Shown: positions 1 to 12,162 of the stretch, piece after piece
Layout of the letters: the number at the start of each line of letters is the position of its first letter
Numbering within the stretch: the first letter of the stretch is position 1
Source of the DNA: Limanda limanda
Taxonomy: Eukaryota; Chordata; Actinopteri; Pleuronectiformes; Pleuronectidae
Length of the DNA stretch: 64,000 nucleotides
Direction of reading: 5' to 3'
NCBI RefSeq assembly: GCF_963576545.1
Contig: NC_083645.1
Location: 2,628,001-2,692,000 of the forward strand
Made by a program: the position numbers and the translations under genes
Notes under the pieces: generated by a model
The model's input: the letters and a program-made list of their open reading frames with translations, nothing else
The model's database searches: none
What the model was told of the DNA's origin: nothing

Positions 1-282
1 GAGAGATAAATCAATTACTGCTACAACAACCACAGGTCTTCTGATGATTTGTTTCTCAGTTTGCGCTGCATCCGGTTTTCTCCCCCACTGCACTGGATCT
101 TCATTGGTGAGAGCAGCTCAATGGAATTTGTGAATGGTGTGTTGGAGCCTTTGTTTTCCAGGTGGGACAGGACCTGTCACTGGTTCCATTAGCAGGCTGA
201 CATTAAGCAGAGGGGCTTAGGCCTGGACGACCGTCATGGCCTCTCCCCCTGTCAGGTCTGTTTTTCCACAAACTCACTGATG

Positions 283-360
<78 letters not shown>
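283..360. repeat. (CA)n microsatellite
   Basis: Uninterrupted CA dinucleotide run of about 39 units. The cysteine/valine-rich frame that crosses it is an artefact of the repeat. Confidence 0.97.
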
Positions 361-362
<2 letters not shown>

Positions 363-1680
363 CTATTTGTGTTGTCTCCCTCACGTTCCAGCACCACAAT
401 ACTTGAACACAGACATACAGGTATAAGAACTGCAGACAATGAATGCTATTTTTAACCTCAACAACTCTCTGAAATATGATGCTGTCTTATGATGATTTAT
501 TTCAGTAATGGATTGGATAAATTCACCAGACTGATAGACATTGTGTTGAGTGATGCAGAAGTAAAGTGTTACAGAGGTTAAAATGGAATGTGATGTGTTT
601 TATTATAAACATACATACACATATAATGCGAGTTATCATATCAGTTTCAAGGTGCGATTGACAAGTTTTTCAAAGGGGTAATTTAACCATATCTGCCAAC
701 TGTCTCAAACTAAGCGTGACACTCTCATTTCATTATGGCCTGTCCAATGTTCTGTGAACACCAAAGAGGAGATTTCTTTAAACAAAATCAGAGGCTTTAC
801 TTCCTCCTTTATATGTGAACTGTAACAGTTTTATTATTTTTGATTTGACAAGAGATGATATCACTTGTGATAAAAAATATAAATGAGAGTACTGACTGTA
901 ACATTTTCTTTACTGCATCTTTCTTGGGCTTATTCTCATACAAAGTGTCTGTAGATGTGACACTTTCACTTTTTACAGAAAATTCCATTCCATGAAGTGT
1001 CAATCAAGTCATACTGGCTTCGAGCTACAAGACAAGCATCACCCCGGGAACTTCATGCTTTTTTATGCTCTCTAGTGCTTTTTTCTCCCTGCTGTGCTAA
1101 GTGAAGCATTACCTGAATAGGCAGCAATTCAAATCACACAAATATCCTTCTTAACCTCTTCATACTGTCTTGACTGGCTTATGTGGGTAAAGGGAGAAAA
1201 TGGAATGAATAACATCCATCTTCCTATTCATGTTATACATCACGTGGCCTTATAAAAGGAAATGTCTTCATAAATTTGTGTTAATTATGCTTTTATTTTC
1301 ATATTTTCCACCCACAGAAAACAGCAGCAGAGCAGATATTATTTGCTCTCTGTTATTTCCTCTTTCATTATTTTTGCATCTGATAATATGTACCAAATAT
1401 AGGTCAGTGGTAGGTCAGGTGCATCCTGTTTGCTTAAATTATCCTTGAGACATATGTAGAACTACCTGAAACAAACAATGGCCGAGACAAAGTTTAGAAA
1501 GTCACACACTTCATGGAAAATATCAGGAAAAACAACAACCTTTGAAGCCCAAAGAAGTCTCTGTGGCCCCCCATGGTACTACTGAGTTTTCATAGGAGCA
1601 CTGTGACCTCAATTTTTAACTGAGTAAACAGGCATGAGGTGGCCAAGAACCAAGCAATTACTTTGATGGAGCTTGAAAAG
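361..1680. other. Intergenic stretch, nothing recognised
   Basis: AT-rich unique-looking DNA. Only short random open frames are present, with no splice-site-flanked coding segment or repeat family that I recognise. Confidence 0.5.
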
Positions 1681-1683
1681 GCC

Positions 1684-2260
1684 TCAACAGAGATATGAGA
1701 ACCTACCAGGAAAACCTTTATGGTAGAGCGGCTCAAAGTCGTCTTTATACAGTATGTCAGTGTGCTGGATGTTTTTCACACAATATTTAAATGACTGATT
1801 AAGCAAAATAAGCCTGTTGAGGAAAACACCAAGCCTTGTGTCTGAGAGACACCAGACACTGCCCATCACCTAGCTACTACCTTCACCCTGGGAGACTGGT
1901 CATAATTGAATGAAAGAGGAATGCAGCCAAACACACAAAGGCCATTGATGAAAACCTGTTTCCTGTTTTTACAAGACAACAAAGTATACGGCCCCCAAAA
2001 AAATCCTGGAACAGCTTCTGAGGTAAATTGATAACCGTCCTTGAGTGGCCCGGCCAAAAGTCCCATTCAAACCCTAGAGAACATCAATGAAGAGGACTGA
2101 AGAGGATTTACATCCAGATGTGCCAAAGCTTCTAAATTAAGAAAGATTCATAGCTGAAATTGCTGCAAAAGGAGCTTCTATCAAGCACCAAATTAAGATT
2201 ATTAAGACCTTTGTAAATGGGAGATGATTATTTTATTAAATTTACAAATAATTCGGATTG
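1684..2260 (+). pseudogene. Decayed Tc1/mariner-like element remnant
   Basis: Around 2035-2085 the plus strand resembles the segment that encodes the WP-x-SPDLNPIE signature near the end of Tc1-family transposases. It is followed around 2150-2210 by text resembling the usual C-terminal coding tail (gctgcaaaaggagcttct). The frame is broken throughout, no terminal inverted repeats are obvious, and no active protein is possible. The call rests on remembered family resemblance rather than alignment, so it is tentative. Confidence 0.35.
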
Positions 2261-3820
2261 AATAATAATTAAATTAAAAAGTATTTGTGCCCCACATCAC
2301 GACTTACATTATCTCAAGGCACTTAACATAGTAAAGTCCAGACCTTACAATATTGACTATAGAAAAACCCAACAGTGCCCACAGCATTTATATTGATGAG
2401 CACAAATTGTAAGCATTTTAAAAAGGATTCCACAACAGATTGTCATCAGTTTGAAACAACTATAGTAGAAATATCCATTCAAAGATTGTTAACTATGGTC
2501 ATGAAGGAATGGAACTGGCAGTGAAAATCCGACGGACTGTAGTAGCAGGCTGGATTTTTTTCACTTAGCAGGTTGGGTCCATTAATTCATGCTGTAGATG
2601 GCAGATTCTGAATTTAACATATGCAGCTTCAGTATTCAACTGTCCAGTGTTGGTGAGTCTGTGTCCACAGCAACTCTCCATAAAAGTTTTTAACATGATC
2701 TTCTTTTTGGCAGCTCACAACATTCAATCACTGAATGTCAGGGCTGATAATTAAAAGGTTGATGAATTTTCTTGTTGAAAGTGAAAATTCTCCCCTGAAA
2801 TTAAATGGAAAAGGTATTAATAAAATGTTTATTCACGCTGTCTTATAGTGGAAAGACAGCAAGATAAGTTACTTCCTGTCTTTCTTGTCTGTTTGGTATA
2901 AAATAAGATTGTGCACTAGTGAGGATGTAACTTTAAATGATATCATGCGTAGCACAGAGAGGAACCAGAAATTGGTGTGCCTCTGTATGTGTGTGTGTTT
3001 GTGTGTTTGTGGGTGTGTGTGTGTGTGTGTATGTGTGTGTGTGCAGACAAGCAAATGCACTAGTGATGGGGAAAGTGCCCCCACACTGATAGACAACAGA
3101 CTGCTTTAAGTTCTATTTACTCTTTAGTAATGATCACTCACATATCTTTTAATGAGTTTGCAGTGATCATGCACCAGACCATCTGAGCAATGTGCTATCA
3201 GACGCTTTAGAAATAAAAATGGAATTTTGTCTAGTCTTTCATGGTTGCTAGTTTATGTCCTGACTGCAAAGTTCATCAGTCCAGCAGCCTCTGTACTGAC
3301 AGCATGTTGTAGTGATGTGATGGGGGTATTTGAGGAGCTCTCAGGAGAGTATCTGCTGCCTCTGTACTGAACCATTACTGCACTTGACTTTCTGTCTCTT
3401 GCAAATCCAGCAGTCAAATCCAGTGGGATTGTTTCCTAAAGTAGAGCTCAATCCAATTTCCTTTTGGCTTTTTTTCCTGAAGGCAAAGGAATCATACAGT
3501 GTTCTCTTTCCTTCATCGTAGCCACTGTGCTGCTGCTGCCCTGTGAGATGTTATCTGTATTGTGTTGTTTGAATCCAGCCAAGTATTTAGCCCTCAGCCA
3601 ACCTCTGATAAGTCTGAGTTGCTCAGTTTACAACCAGTTTATGGTTTAAAGTGTTTTAGAATAACAGAGTCCAGTGTACGAAGCCTAAAGCCTCAGTATG
3701 TGTCAGATCACCTGGTATCATATAAGGTTTACATCAGCAACAACTGAAGGCACAAGTCTTGACTATGTGTGATTGACCACTGCCAAAGGCCAGGCAACAA
3801 TCTTGATGTCATGGTCTGAC
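2261..3820. other. Intergenic stretch with an imperfect (GT)n tract
   Basis: No gene seen. It contains an interrupted GT-rich tract at about 2987-3043. The segment around 2310-2370 looks like a dispersed fish repeat, but I cannot name it. Confidence 0.45.
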
Positions 3821-3828
3821 TTCATAAC

Positions 3829-5165
3829 CAGTGATGGGAGTAACGGCGTTTAAGTATAACGGCGTTACTAACGGAGTTCTTTTTCAGTAACGGAGTAATC
3901 TAATTAATTACTTTTGTCATCGTTACAACGCCGTTATCGTTATTGATAATGTAAAGTGGCGCGTTACTACAATTTGGTTGAATGAAGCGTGCGGTGTCAT
4001 ATTACACCCCAGCTGCGTGGAGAGAGCAGGGCGTGGGGATGACGACACCGTTGCAAACGCGATGATGATTGGCTGGGTGGGCGCGCGGATGCCCTGCTCA
4101 CGCTGTCTCACTGCACGCTCTGACTACAGCTCAAGACAGCGACAATGGCTACGAGCCAGGGAAATTCAAACTTCGCTGGCTGCGGTCACAGGAGTTAAAG
4201 GATAAGGCTAAGGCAAGTTTGCTGGCAGAGTGCCGTAAAATTGTCCATGAAGAACCACAGCCAGGTACCAGCAGCACATCTTCACATCACACAGATTCAG
4301 CCAAAGAGAGCGATTTCTTTGCTTTTGAGGAGGATGAGGACACCTCTTCAGCAGAAAACCAGGTGGCAGACTATATTAGATCTTCAGAACAAAACTTAAA
4401 CTCTCTGTGTGGATTTTCTCTCATCAAGAAAATTTCACTACGTTACAATGCTGCTACTCCATCTAGTGCACCTGTTGAGAGACTGTTCAGCCTGGGCAAA
4501 CTTGTTTTCTCTCCGAAGAGGAACAGGCTGTCGGACAAAAGATTTGAAAAGCTTCTCCTCCAACGTTACAACCACTGGTTTAATTGTTAGATGAGAGGAG
4601 TATTTCAGTATAGATAGATTAATGCATTGATCATTTTCACTGAGAATGAACAACATGTTAAGCTACATTGAGAGTTGGATAGTGCTCTGTTTATTGTGCA
4701 ATAATATACAGGTTCAGAGAATTGCACTACTTAAAGGTCAAATTTTCGATTGTTTCTTTTACAGAGATTTGCACTATACTTAATGGCCAGATCTTCCTTT
4801 GTTACTTTTTACCCAAGTTTACATTTGCACTTGAATTTTATTTTCAATATTTATTTTTATATGTTTTAATTCTATGCATCATATGGCAGGCTGCAATCTA
4901 TTGAGTTCAAATAAATACCAAATGTTCTAAAATACTGTATATAGTGTTTTTATTCTTCAATCAGTTAATATAAACATCTTTGACGTTAAAGATGTTACAG
5001 AACGTAACAGCGTTATAAAACATGAAAAATAACGCCACAGTTACTTTGCTGAGTAACTAATTACTCTAACAATGTGGTAACTGAGTTACTAACTCAATTA
5101 CTTTTTGGGAGAAGTAATTTGTAACTGTAACTAATTACTTTTTAGAAGTAACTTGACCAACACTG
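3829..5165. mobile_element. hAT-superfamily DNA transposon, internally deleted, with 8-bp target duplication
   Basis: The element begins CAGTGATGGGAGTAAC and ends GTTACTTC..CAACACTG-like, so the termini form a short imperfect inverted repeat (CAGTG-t/a-TGG). It is flanked by a perfect 8-bp direct repeat, TTCATAAC, at 3821-3828 and 5166-5173. CAGTG termini and 8-bp duplications are the hallmark of hAT elements. Subterminal regions are rich in repeated AGTAACGG/GTTACT motifs in both orientations, as expected for transposase binding. At 1337 bp it is much shorter than an autonomous hAT (usually 2.5-5 kb), and it keeps only the transposase C-terminus. Confidence 0.9.
4202..4590 (+). pseudogene. 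hAT transposase C-terminal fragment (hATC dimerisation domain)
   Basis: The open frame ends at the TAG at 4588-4590. Its last ~50 residues carry the typical hATC pattern: [11 protein letters not shown], then [22 protein letters not shown]. An acidic, serine-rich linker precedes it. The BED zinc finger and the catalytic core residues are absent. The frame has no ATG of its own near its upstream end, so this is the leftover end of a transposase inside a deletion derivative. Host-domesticated hAT proteins keep a full-length frame, so domestication is unlikely. Confidence 0.8.
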
Positions 5166-5173
5166 TTCATAAC

Positions 5174-5548
5174 TACTTTTTAACCTCTTTTCTCTTTCTT
5201 TGTATTTGCCTCTGAGCATTCTTATTCAAATCTGTCTTGTGTAAGTCCCTCATCTTACAGAAAGTGCAATGCTAGTTCACTGGAGCAGTCCATTCAGAGA
5301 ATGAGAAATTGTTTTCCATTATCACCTTAGAAAGGTCGCAAAATATATATACAAATGTTTATAATTAATTAAATCATTCATGATGTATTGGAGACAAGGC
5401 TTAGTCATGAGAGTCAATGAAGATTACCACCCTTACAATTCTTTAATTTAGCTAAAACCTTGAAGGACATGCACAGAATTAACCCCCACTTTAATGACAC
5501 TGCTGGAGAGAAAAAATAATTTCCTGCCTCACAACATGTAGAATAATA

Positions 5549-5598
<50 letters not shown>

Positions 5599-6720
5599 AC
5601 AGTCAGCCAACACTGATAATTTTTGTACGGTTCTTCTTCAGCCACTTTGCAGAAGTCCACCCACAGACTTTCTACTTTCAGTCATGAAGCAGCAGAATAG
5701 ACAGACGATATTCAATTCCAAAAAGATAACTTTACCATTCAGTCGCTTGGTCACAGTCAAGGTAACATCTAAGTTAAATCCAATTTGTATTTTGGCTGTG
5801 CGTAAAACTCAATAGAAGCAGCAACAACTCATTCAGCAGAGGGTTAAGATATGGTGGCCGGGATGTGGATTTGAGGGGCTTCAGGATGCTTGGGTTTGCT
5901 GTTGAGCCCTCCAAATGTGTTGTGGCCCCAAACTGATAAAACACCCAGGAAAGGGGGTGCACACCTGATTACTATACGAAACATCTTAGGGCCAATGCCA
6001 GAGAGTGGACTTGTAAAAGCAAGATGGCTTGCCATTCATTTCATGCAGGAGCCAAATAACGTTCCAATAACAACTACGAAAGACTAATTGGGAACCATGG
6101 TGACATCAAGGGGCGACAACGACTAAAAACTGGAAAGAACCAGAGATGGGATGTGGCAGCTTGGAACGACACAGCACTTTCTCTGGCAGGAGGAACCCAA
6201 CGCAATTATTTTGATCAAGTACTGTACAAATTAGGATTACCTCAAGGTCAGAGGATGATTGACCTACAGGAAGAATGATGTTACATGCCAGGCAGGCGGC
6301 ATAGTGTGTTTGAGTGTGTGTGTGTGTGTGTGTGTGTGTTGTCTTTCCCTTCCTGCTGTCTCTGCTTCTACCCCTGTTTTCTCTGCAGGTGAGTTAGGAG
6401 TTGTTTTCATCCTCCACTAATAAGAGCTTGTCCAACCAGCAGTGAGGGGGATCTACAAAAGGAGCACACCTGAGCGTCTCGGTCTCTCTTGTTCTCTCTG
6501 ACCTCAGCCTGTGTGCAGCACCCTGAGCATTTTTGTATTGGTATTACAGCAAACTTGTTAAAATAGAATGATAGATGTGGTGGGAAGGAAGGACTAGGTA
6601 AGCTGGGTACCCTATACACTAACTCACGTAGGGACTCTTGTTTGTTTAGAAACACTAGTCAGTTTGGTTGTTGCCACTTTTTTTTAGATAATCAGCGTAG
6701 GCCTTTTGTTTATGGTTTTG
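5174..6720. other. Intergenic stretch with two GT microsatellites
   Basis: No gene recognised. It contains (GT)n at 5553-5597 and a shorter (GT)n at about 6313-6339. Confidence 0.6.
5553..5597. repeat. (GT)n microsatellite
   Basis: Pure GT run of about 22 units. Confidence 0.97.
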
Positions 6721-6724
6721 TTTC

Positions 6725-6900
6725 TGAAGTAATTGGTAAATGGATTTGTATTTATATAGCGCTTTTCTAGTCTGATGATGACCACTCAAAGCTCTTTACA
6801 GTACAGTTTTTCATTCACCTATTCACACACACACACATTCATACAGTGCATCTATTAGCAGCACTTTTTTGTTCTATGAGTAGTGAATAGTCGGGCTAGT
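6725..6900. repeat. Dispersed fish repeat (ATATAGCGCTTTTCTAGTC family), copy 1
   Basis: Contains TTTATATAGCGCTTTTCTAG, then GACCACTCAAAGC, CTTTACAGTACAGTT and a short CA run ending in ATTCATACAGTGCATCT. The same ordered blocks occur at 43350-43600, so this is a dispersed family within the window. This copy is truncated compared with the second one. Confidence 0.7.
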
Positions 6901-9900
6901 TTTGTTTATTTATTTAATTTCTTTGGCAACTTCCTTTGTTCCCTTTACCCCAATATTCTGTGAGTACGTTTGCACTTGACTTATAATTTATTATTAAAAT
7001 AAAAGACACCTTTATTTGTCACATACGCTCTGACTCCATCAGTTTATTGGTTGTTGTTTGTTACCATACGTCTTTACTCCTAGTTCCACCCAGGGAACGT
7101 AACGATGAGGTTATGACCTCAGAAAAGTGTAAACTCGACTTTGACAGCCTGGTGTCACAGCTGAAAATTGTGGCAACATTTGCAAAATGGAAACAGTCCA
7201 AGAATACCCCAGGTATAGGATGCTCACATCCTAAGTAGTATAATAGTAATAGCAGCAGCTCATCAGGGAATCTCCACACTTCAGAGGTGAGGATAGTCCC
7301 TCACCAGCACACACAGTGACCAAGACAGGAGATGGAACAGGGGATTGGAAAGAAATCATTAAACCAAAACTCCCTCAACACTCAAACTACGAAGACAGCG
7401 AATCCTCATGGAAAGGGGGAATAACTTCCTCCATCTAGCAAGAGGATGCTCTGTACTTTGACTCAACGGGAACGCAAACAGAGATCCAAAATGGAGTGGA
7501 CCTGAAAAGACCCCAGCAGAATAATTTACAAACAGCCACAGGCCAAGAAAGCACACTCTGCCTCATAAACACATTTATTTTCTGATGAATAAGAAGCATC
7601 AAGATGTCAGAGCAGAAAGAGAGTTCATATTAATTTGAATATTACACTGTTCCACAAGCAACAGACTGAATGTAATTAAGATTAAATGTCTGTTGGCCCA
7701 AACAGCATTATTTCTATTAAAATGTTAAAAAAAATTCGGGAAGCCCCATTTGAAACATATGAGACTTAATTTATATGTATTTTTTGTCAAAGTTTTTCAA
7801 GATATTTTCTAAGGTCAGCCACCTGTGAATTCTGAAAATAGAAAGCAGACACTTCTGACCAGCTCTTTATCTAAACTTAAAGCGCTGATCTATAGCACAA
7901 TATGGAAATATATGTAGATCTGTGGTAGCTGTGCAGACACAGCACATAGAGCTGGAACCTACATCATTCATCGAAACGGAAACATTTCTAACTCGCCCAA
8001 GAGGGACTGTATATTAATTGGGTATGAATTGATAATTATAATGCCATAATAATGAAAGTAAGGAAACTTCTTGAAGTGACAGCTTTTCATAAAAAATATC
8101 CTGATGCATGACAGGAACGTTTTCAGATAGATGGATTCCTGCTCCCACCTACACACTCCTGGGCGTGAACCTACAATCTATAAATTACAGGGCAATTACG
8201 ATGGTCACCATGGTAAAGTGTCACCATGCCAATGTTGGCTGTATGGCATTGGAGAACACTGCAGGGCCTGATGGTAGTCTTAGTAGTACACCAGTATTTT
8301 TTGTAATAAAGCACAGATAAAAGACAAACCAAAGTCTGATAATAACACTAAGATAATCCTTTATAAGTCCCACAATGGGGGATGTATATCTCAGGACCAT
8401 AACAAAGTCTGGGAAGAAAACCTTGGATTTATCTGTAAACTTGACATTTTACATTGTTGATACGGTTGACTGAATAAACTTTGACAGAATTATATGTTTT
8501 CTAGCGCATCTGAGAAAAAAACGATACAATATGTTACACGATAGAAACGTGATTCTAGAGAGATCTTGTTATTTGTCATTATTTCCAAATGCAGTCAATG
8601 TTTTTAATTTCAGGAGCCAGAGAATAAATCTGATTATTAAGATTCATCATCTCTGTCTGCTGCTCTGGTCATGGGGAAGACCTAAAAGTGAAAAGTGAAA
8701 GAAGGGACTGAAATACAGTTTGCCAAGATTTCAGGTGTCGAAAAAAAAAATCATTACTGAATACCCTAATAAGCGCTACAGACATGTGACTTCACAGTTC
8801 GATGGGAGGTGTGACGATGAATGTTTGCTAAGTGAACACCCACGGAGTCTGCTCGTGTACAGGTTATAGGAACTGAATGGCACTTAGCAGGTAGCACTCA
8901 GTCATAAAAAAAACCTGCCTTTAAATGGATCAGAACCTAAATCTAATGGGTTCCTCCTTGGCTCATGTCCCAGCCCTACAAGTTTTGTGCGTAATCCCGC
9001 TGGCAAATCAATAAATAAGAAAACAATCTACAACAACAAACAGACACAAGTGAACACATAGTCTCCTTGGTAGAGGTAATTATCACTAACTCTGCAGTTC
9101 CCGCAGCCTTTTGGAGCATCATTGCTTCCTTTTGCTTCTTGCTTTGATTTCTCTGCCTGCTGAGGTTCCTCTGTTCAGTGTTGTTGCCAACAGTGGCAGG
9201 CAGCTGTTTCAGTGGAAAAGCTCTGATAAACACACTGTAAATTACCTGCCCGGCATCAAACAGCACAGAGAAGTGAGAGACCAGCTTGTGAGCATACAGT
9301 CGTGGAGCTTTACACAAACAGGACTCCAAATAGATGAAAACACTATGTGTGTGCTGGATATTGAAAGGTTGACTTACTGTGCTACAAAAAAAGTTTTATA
9401 TAACTTCATTCAAAATACACACCCTTTGGTTAAAATTACATTTTGAAGTCTTGAATGAACTTATCTGAGAAAGTCAAATTTGAGTCATAGCTGTGAACCT
9501 ACTTGTGCAGGAGCATTAATGAAATGTGAGAATCACAGACCGACTAATGTGCGAGCAGAGATTTGCTCAGTGTTGTTTAAGTAACACACTTTAAGCAACA
9601 TGGGAGTAGAGTCCATTTTAACGCCCCTTCATCTTGCGTGTAGAGTTCATGAGTTTTTTTTTAAACGGCAGAGGAAGTAGATTTTTTAGTGTATGTTAAA
9701 TTAGAATAGCCTCTCTGGCTTCTGGACAAAACACTTATGTCAAAATTAGCATCCATATTGCCGTTACCTAGCAACGCGGTTACCACTTTAATGTCAAGCA
9801 CATCCTGTCCATGACTTCTCTTGTAACCATGATCTCACATGTTCCATCGGAAGGCAGCAAATTGTTGTGGTTTTTTACAATTTATTACGATTAATGAAGA

Positions 9901-10667
9901 CTATTCCACAAATGTCAACAAAACCATGCCAAAACACTTTGTTTTTGTTATTTCAAAAATGACATGTCAGAACAAATGTCACACGTAGTTTTCAAGCACA
10001 AGTGGAGCTGTCAGAAGTGTCACACAAGAAACTGGGGGACAAGGGAACATGTGGGTTTTTCAGCAGAAAGAACAAGTCATTTATAAATCACAGGTGTAGA
10101 CCCAGTGAGCTCCGAGATTAAGAGAGAAGAGCAATAGGCAAAAAGCACACATGTCAACATCATATAGAAGGTATCAGTGAAAAAGGGAGTAGAATAAAGC
10201 GTGTTCTTACTGTCAAAAGGGAATTAAGAGTGATAACGTCAGCTACATGCAGCAGATGCCTGGGAGCACTTTATTACGTTTCTGTCCGTCATTTCCATTT
10301 CAGCATATTGATGCAGCAAAGGAACACTGCTCGTACATAATAAGTATTTTCTCGATAGGTTGGTCGAGAGTTCGCTCTGCTCGAAGCTGATGGTGAGCAG
10401 AAAAACGTCAACTCGTGATGAAGCTTTCTTTCTCTCTCTACGATGAAGATGGCAAATCTGACAGCAGCAATGCATGCCAACAAAAGATGATGGCTGTAGA
10501 GACACCGTGTATAATATTCTTTTACGTAATTCAAATGTGCTTGGTTGCAGCTCTGTTTCCTGTTTGAGAGGTGCCAGTGATGTATGTGGCAACCTGCTGC
10601 AGCTTGGATTCAGAGTAAAGCAGCACCATCTAAACCTGTGATCCCACTTCGGATTATTGCTCACTCT
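6901..10667. other. Intergenic stretch, no gene recognised
   Basis: AT-rich sequence without a coding region I can support. A palindromic RFX-type X-box lies at 9763-9775. The 177-residue minus-strand frame at 10239-10772 runs into the retroviral LTR and shows no domain, so I do not call it a gene. Confidence 0.5.
9763..9775. promoter_or_regulatory. X-box-like (RFX) motif
   Basis: GTTACCTAGCAAC is a near-palindrome matching the RFX half-site pair (GTNRCC..RGYAAC). Function is inferred from the motif only. There is no adjacent gene to support it. Confidence 0.3.
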
Positions 10668-11153
10668 TGTGGTGGAAATTTTAACATTTGGGCATTGATT
10701 GATGGAAGGAACTACTTTGATGTATAGAAATATGAGCAAATGGATTCTCTTAGTTATCAGGGTGTTTCTCAAAGTAACTGATGTTATATGACTTCCTCAC
10801 TTACAGGGTCACCTAACAAAGAGGTCACAGGAAAGGGGATGTGAGGGGGTTGTAAAATGTTGATAAGAGATGCTTGTAAACAGATGTTCACTCAAGGAGC
10901 CTGAGACCGAGGAGAAGACAGGATACTGATCACCTATTTGTAAAGATCAAAGAGGTTAATTGATAAACATGTGTTCCTCTCACAGGAGGAGCTTGTGAAG
11001 GTTTAAAACTGCTGTGTCTTCTGTATGTCATTGCTCATTGTATGAAATCTTTGCCGTGATTTGTACTGTGATGCCCATCTGCAGATGTAGAATTAAAACT
11101 CCAGAAAGAACACTTGCTGACTTGTGCTTGATTATTGGTAAAATTCCACGACA
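10668..11153 (+). repeat. ERV 5' LTR
   Basis: 486 bp, starting TGTGGTGGAAA and ending CCACGACA, with the canonical TG...CA ends. A TTTAAAAC TATA-like motif lies near 11001 and an ATTAAA polyadenylation variant at 11092-11097, giving a plausible U3-R-U5 order. It matches the 19719-20204 copy base for base as far as I can read. Confidence 0.95.
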
Positions 11154-11156
11154 ATC

Positions 11157-11174
11157 TGGCGTTGTCAGCAGGAT
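11157..11174 (+). other. Primer-binding site, tRNA-Ser-like
   Basis: TGGCGTTGTCAGCAGGAT begins three bases after the LTR CA. TGG pairs with the tRNA CCA tail, and the following C implies a G discriminator base, which is usual for tRNA-Ser. GCAGGAT matches a tRNA-Ser T-stem. Two or so positions differ from the serine isoacceptors I recall, so the tRNA assignment is tentative. That this is a PBS is well supported by its position. Confidence 0.6.
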
Positions 11175-11364
11175 AACTTGTGTGAGAGGACGTTCTGGAT
11201 CTCAAAGCTGAAGGTAAATAGTGCACAAAAGAGTCTAGAAGACTCTTACCTCAACCTCCCTAAACAGTTTGGAGACGTGAGGACTGGAAGCTGAAGAGAA
11301 GGGGTGCCCTCTCACTGAAGTGATCTATGCGGACCGAGCACGACAAGCAAACAGTTTCTTTCTG

Positions 11365-11370
11365 GTGAGT
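11365..11370 (+). promoter_or_regulatory. Probable major splice donor of the ERV
   Basis: CTG|GTGAGT is a near-perfect donor, lying 211 bases after the 5' LTR and before gag. It is where a retrovirus would splice to make the env mRNA. Acceptors are not clear; candidates lie among the CAG and CCAG sites at 17990-18085, just upstream of env. Confidence 0.5.
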
Positions 11371-11524
11371 AAAATTCTAATTTCGAAAAATAAACTGGGT
11401 TTATTAAGGTTAAGGGATTCACTCATATTGTAAAAAGTGAGGAGCAGACGTGCTTGCATAGCAAGGTTTTGGAAACCGGTGTTGAATTCAGAGAAGCTTC
11501 AGGGTTTGGAACCAATAAAAAAAA

Positions 11525-11617
11525 GTTAACTGGGTTTAACAGTTTTTTAGTTAACTGGGTTTAACAGTTTTTTAGTTAACTGGGTTTAACAGTTTTTTAG
11601 TTAACTGGGTTTAACAA
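11525..11617. repeat. 25-bp tandem repeat in the ERV leader (about 3.7 copies)
   Basis: Four consecutive units start at 11525, 11550, 11575 and 11600, each beginning GTTAACTGGGTTTAACAG followed by a T-run. The last unit is partial. The repeat lies in the roughly 1-kb AT-rich leader between the primer site and gag, a region that normally carries the packaging signal. Confidence 0.9.
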
Positions 11618-12162
11618 AGTCAGGGTTTAGAACCACTGCAAAAAAAAGAAAAGAAGTTGAATTGGGATAAACAAAGTATATATAAGATATATGGAGTGTT
11701 TATTAATTTAAACACACCTTTAAGATTGAGCTCTGACGTCGAGTTTCATGATAATTATAATTATTTTCATAAAAAAGTAATAGCATTCTCAAGTATTTAA
11801 TACCTGGAGGGGTATAACTAGAGAGAAGTGTGTGTCTAGAGATTTGAATGATATTTCTCTAAAGGTATTAGGATGCACTAAGTGTATTTAGAAATGTTTT
11901 AACCAAAATATAAAAAAAACATTTATAAAAAAAAAAAAAGGGGAAAAGAGGTATTCTAAAACCTCCTATTAGGAGAAGTAACTACGTTAGATAGAATTGG
12001 GTTTATTAAAACTAAATATAAAAGAAAATAATCTCAAATCAAAACTCAAATTTAAAAAATACAGATAAATAAAAAAGATATAGATCAAATAAATTAAATA
12101 GGAGTTAGGAACATTTTTATTTTTTCTCCCGTACCAGTAGAACTTTTGGTCTACAAAGAAAA

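Noticed and set aside
203..439. Valine/cysteine-rich minus-strand frame across (CA)n, and similar frames at 2869-3109, 5555-5815, 47138-47392 and 57751-58017
   Set aside because: Frames are generated by dinucleotide repeats, which are open in several phases. No non-repeat domain is present.
10239..10772. 177-residue minus-strand frame
   Set aside because: It extends into the ERV LTR at 10668, so it postdates the insertion as a chance fusion. No domain.
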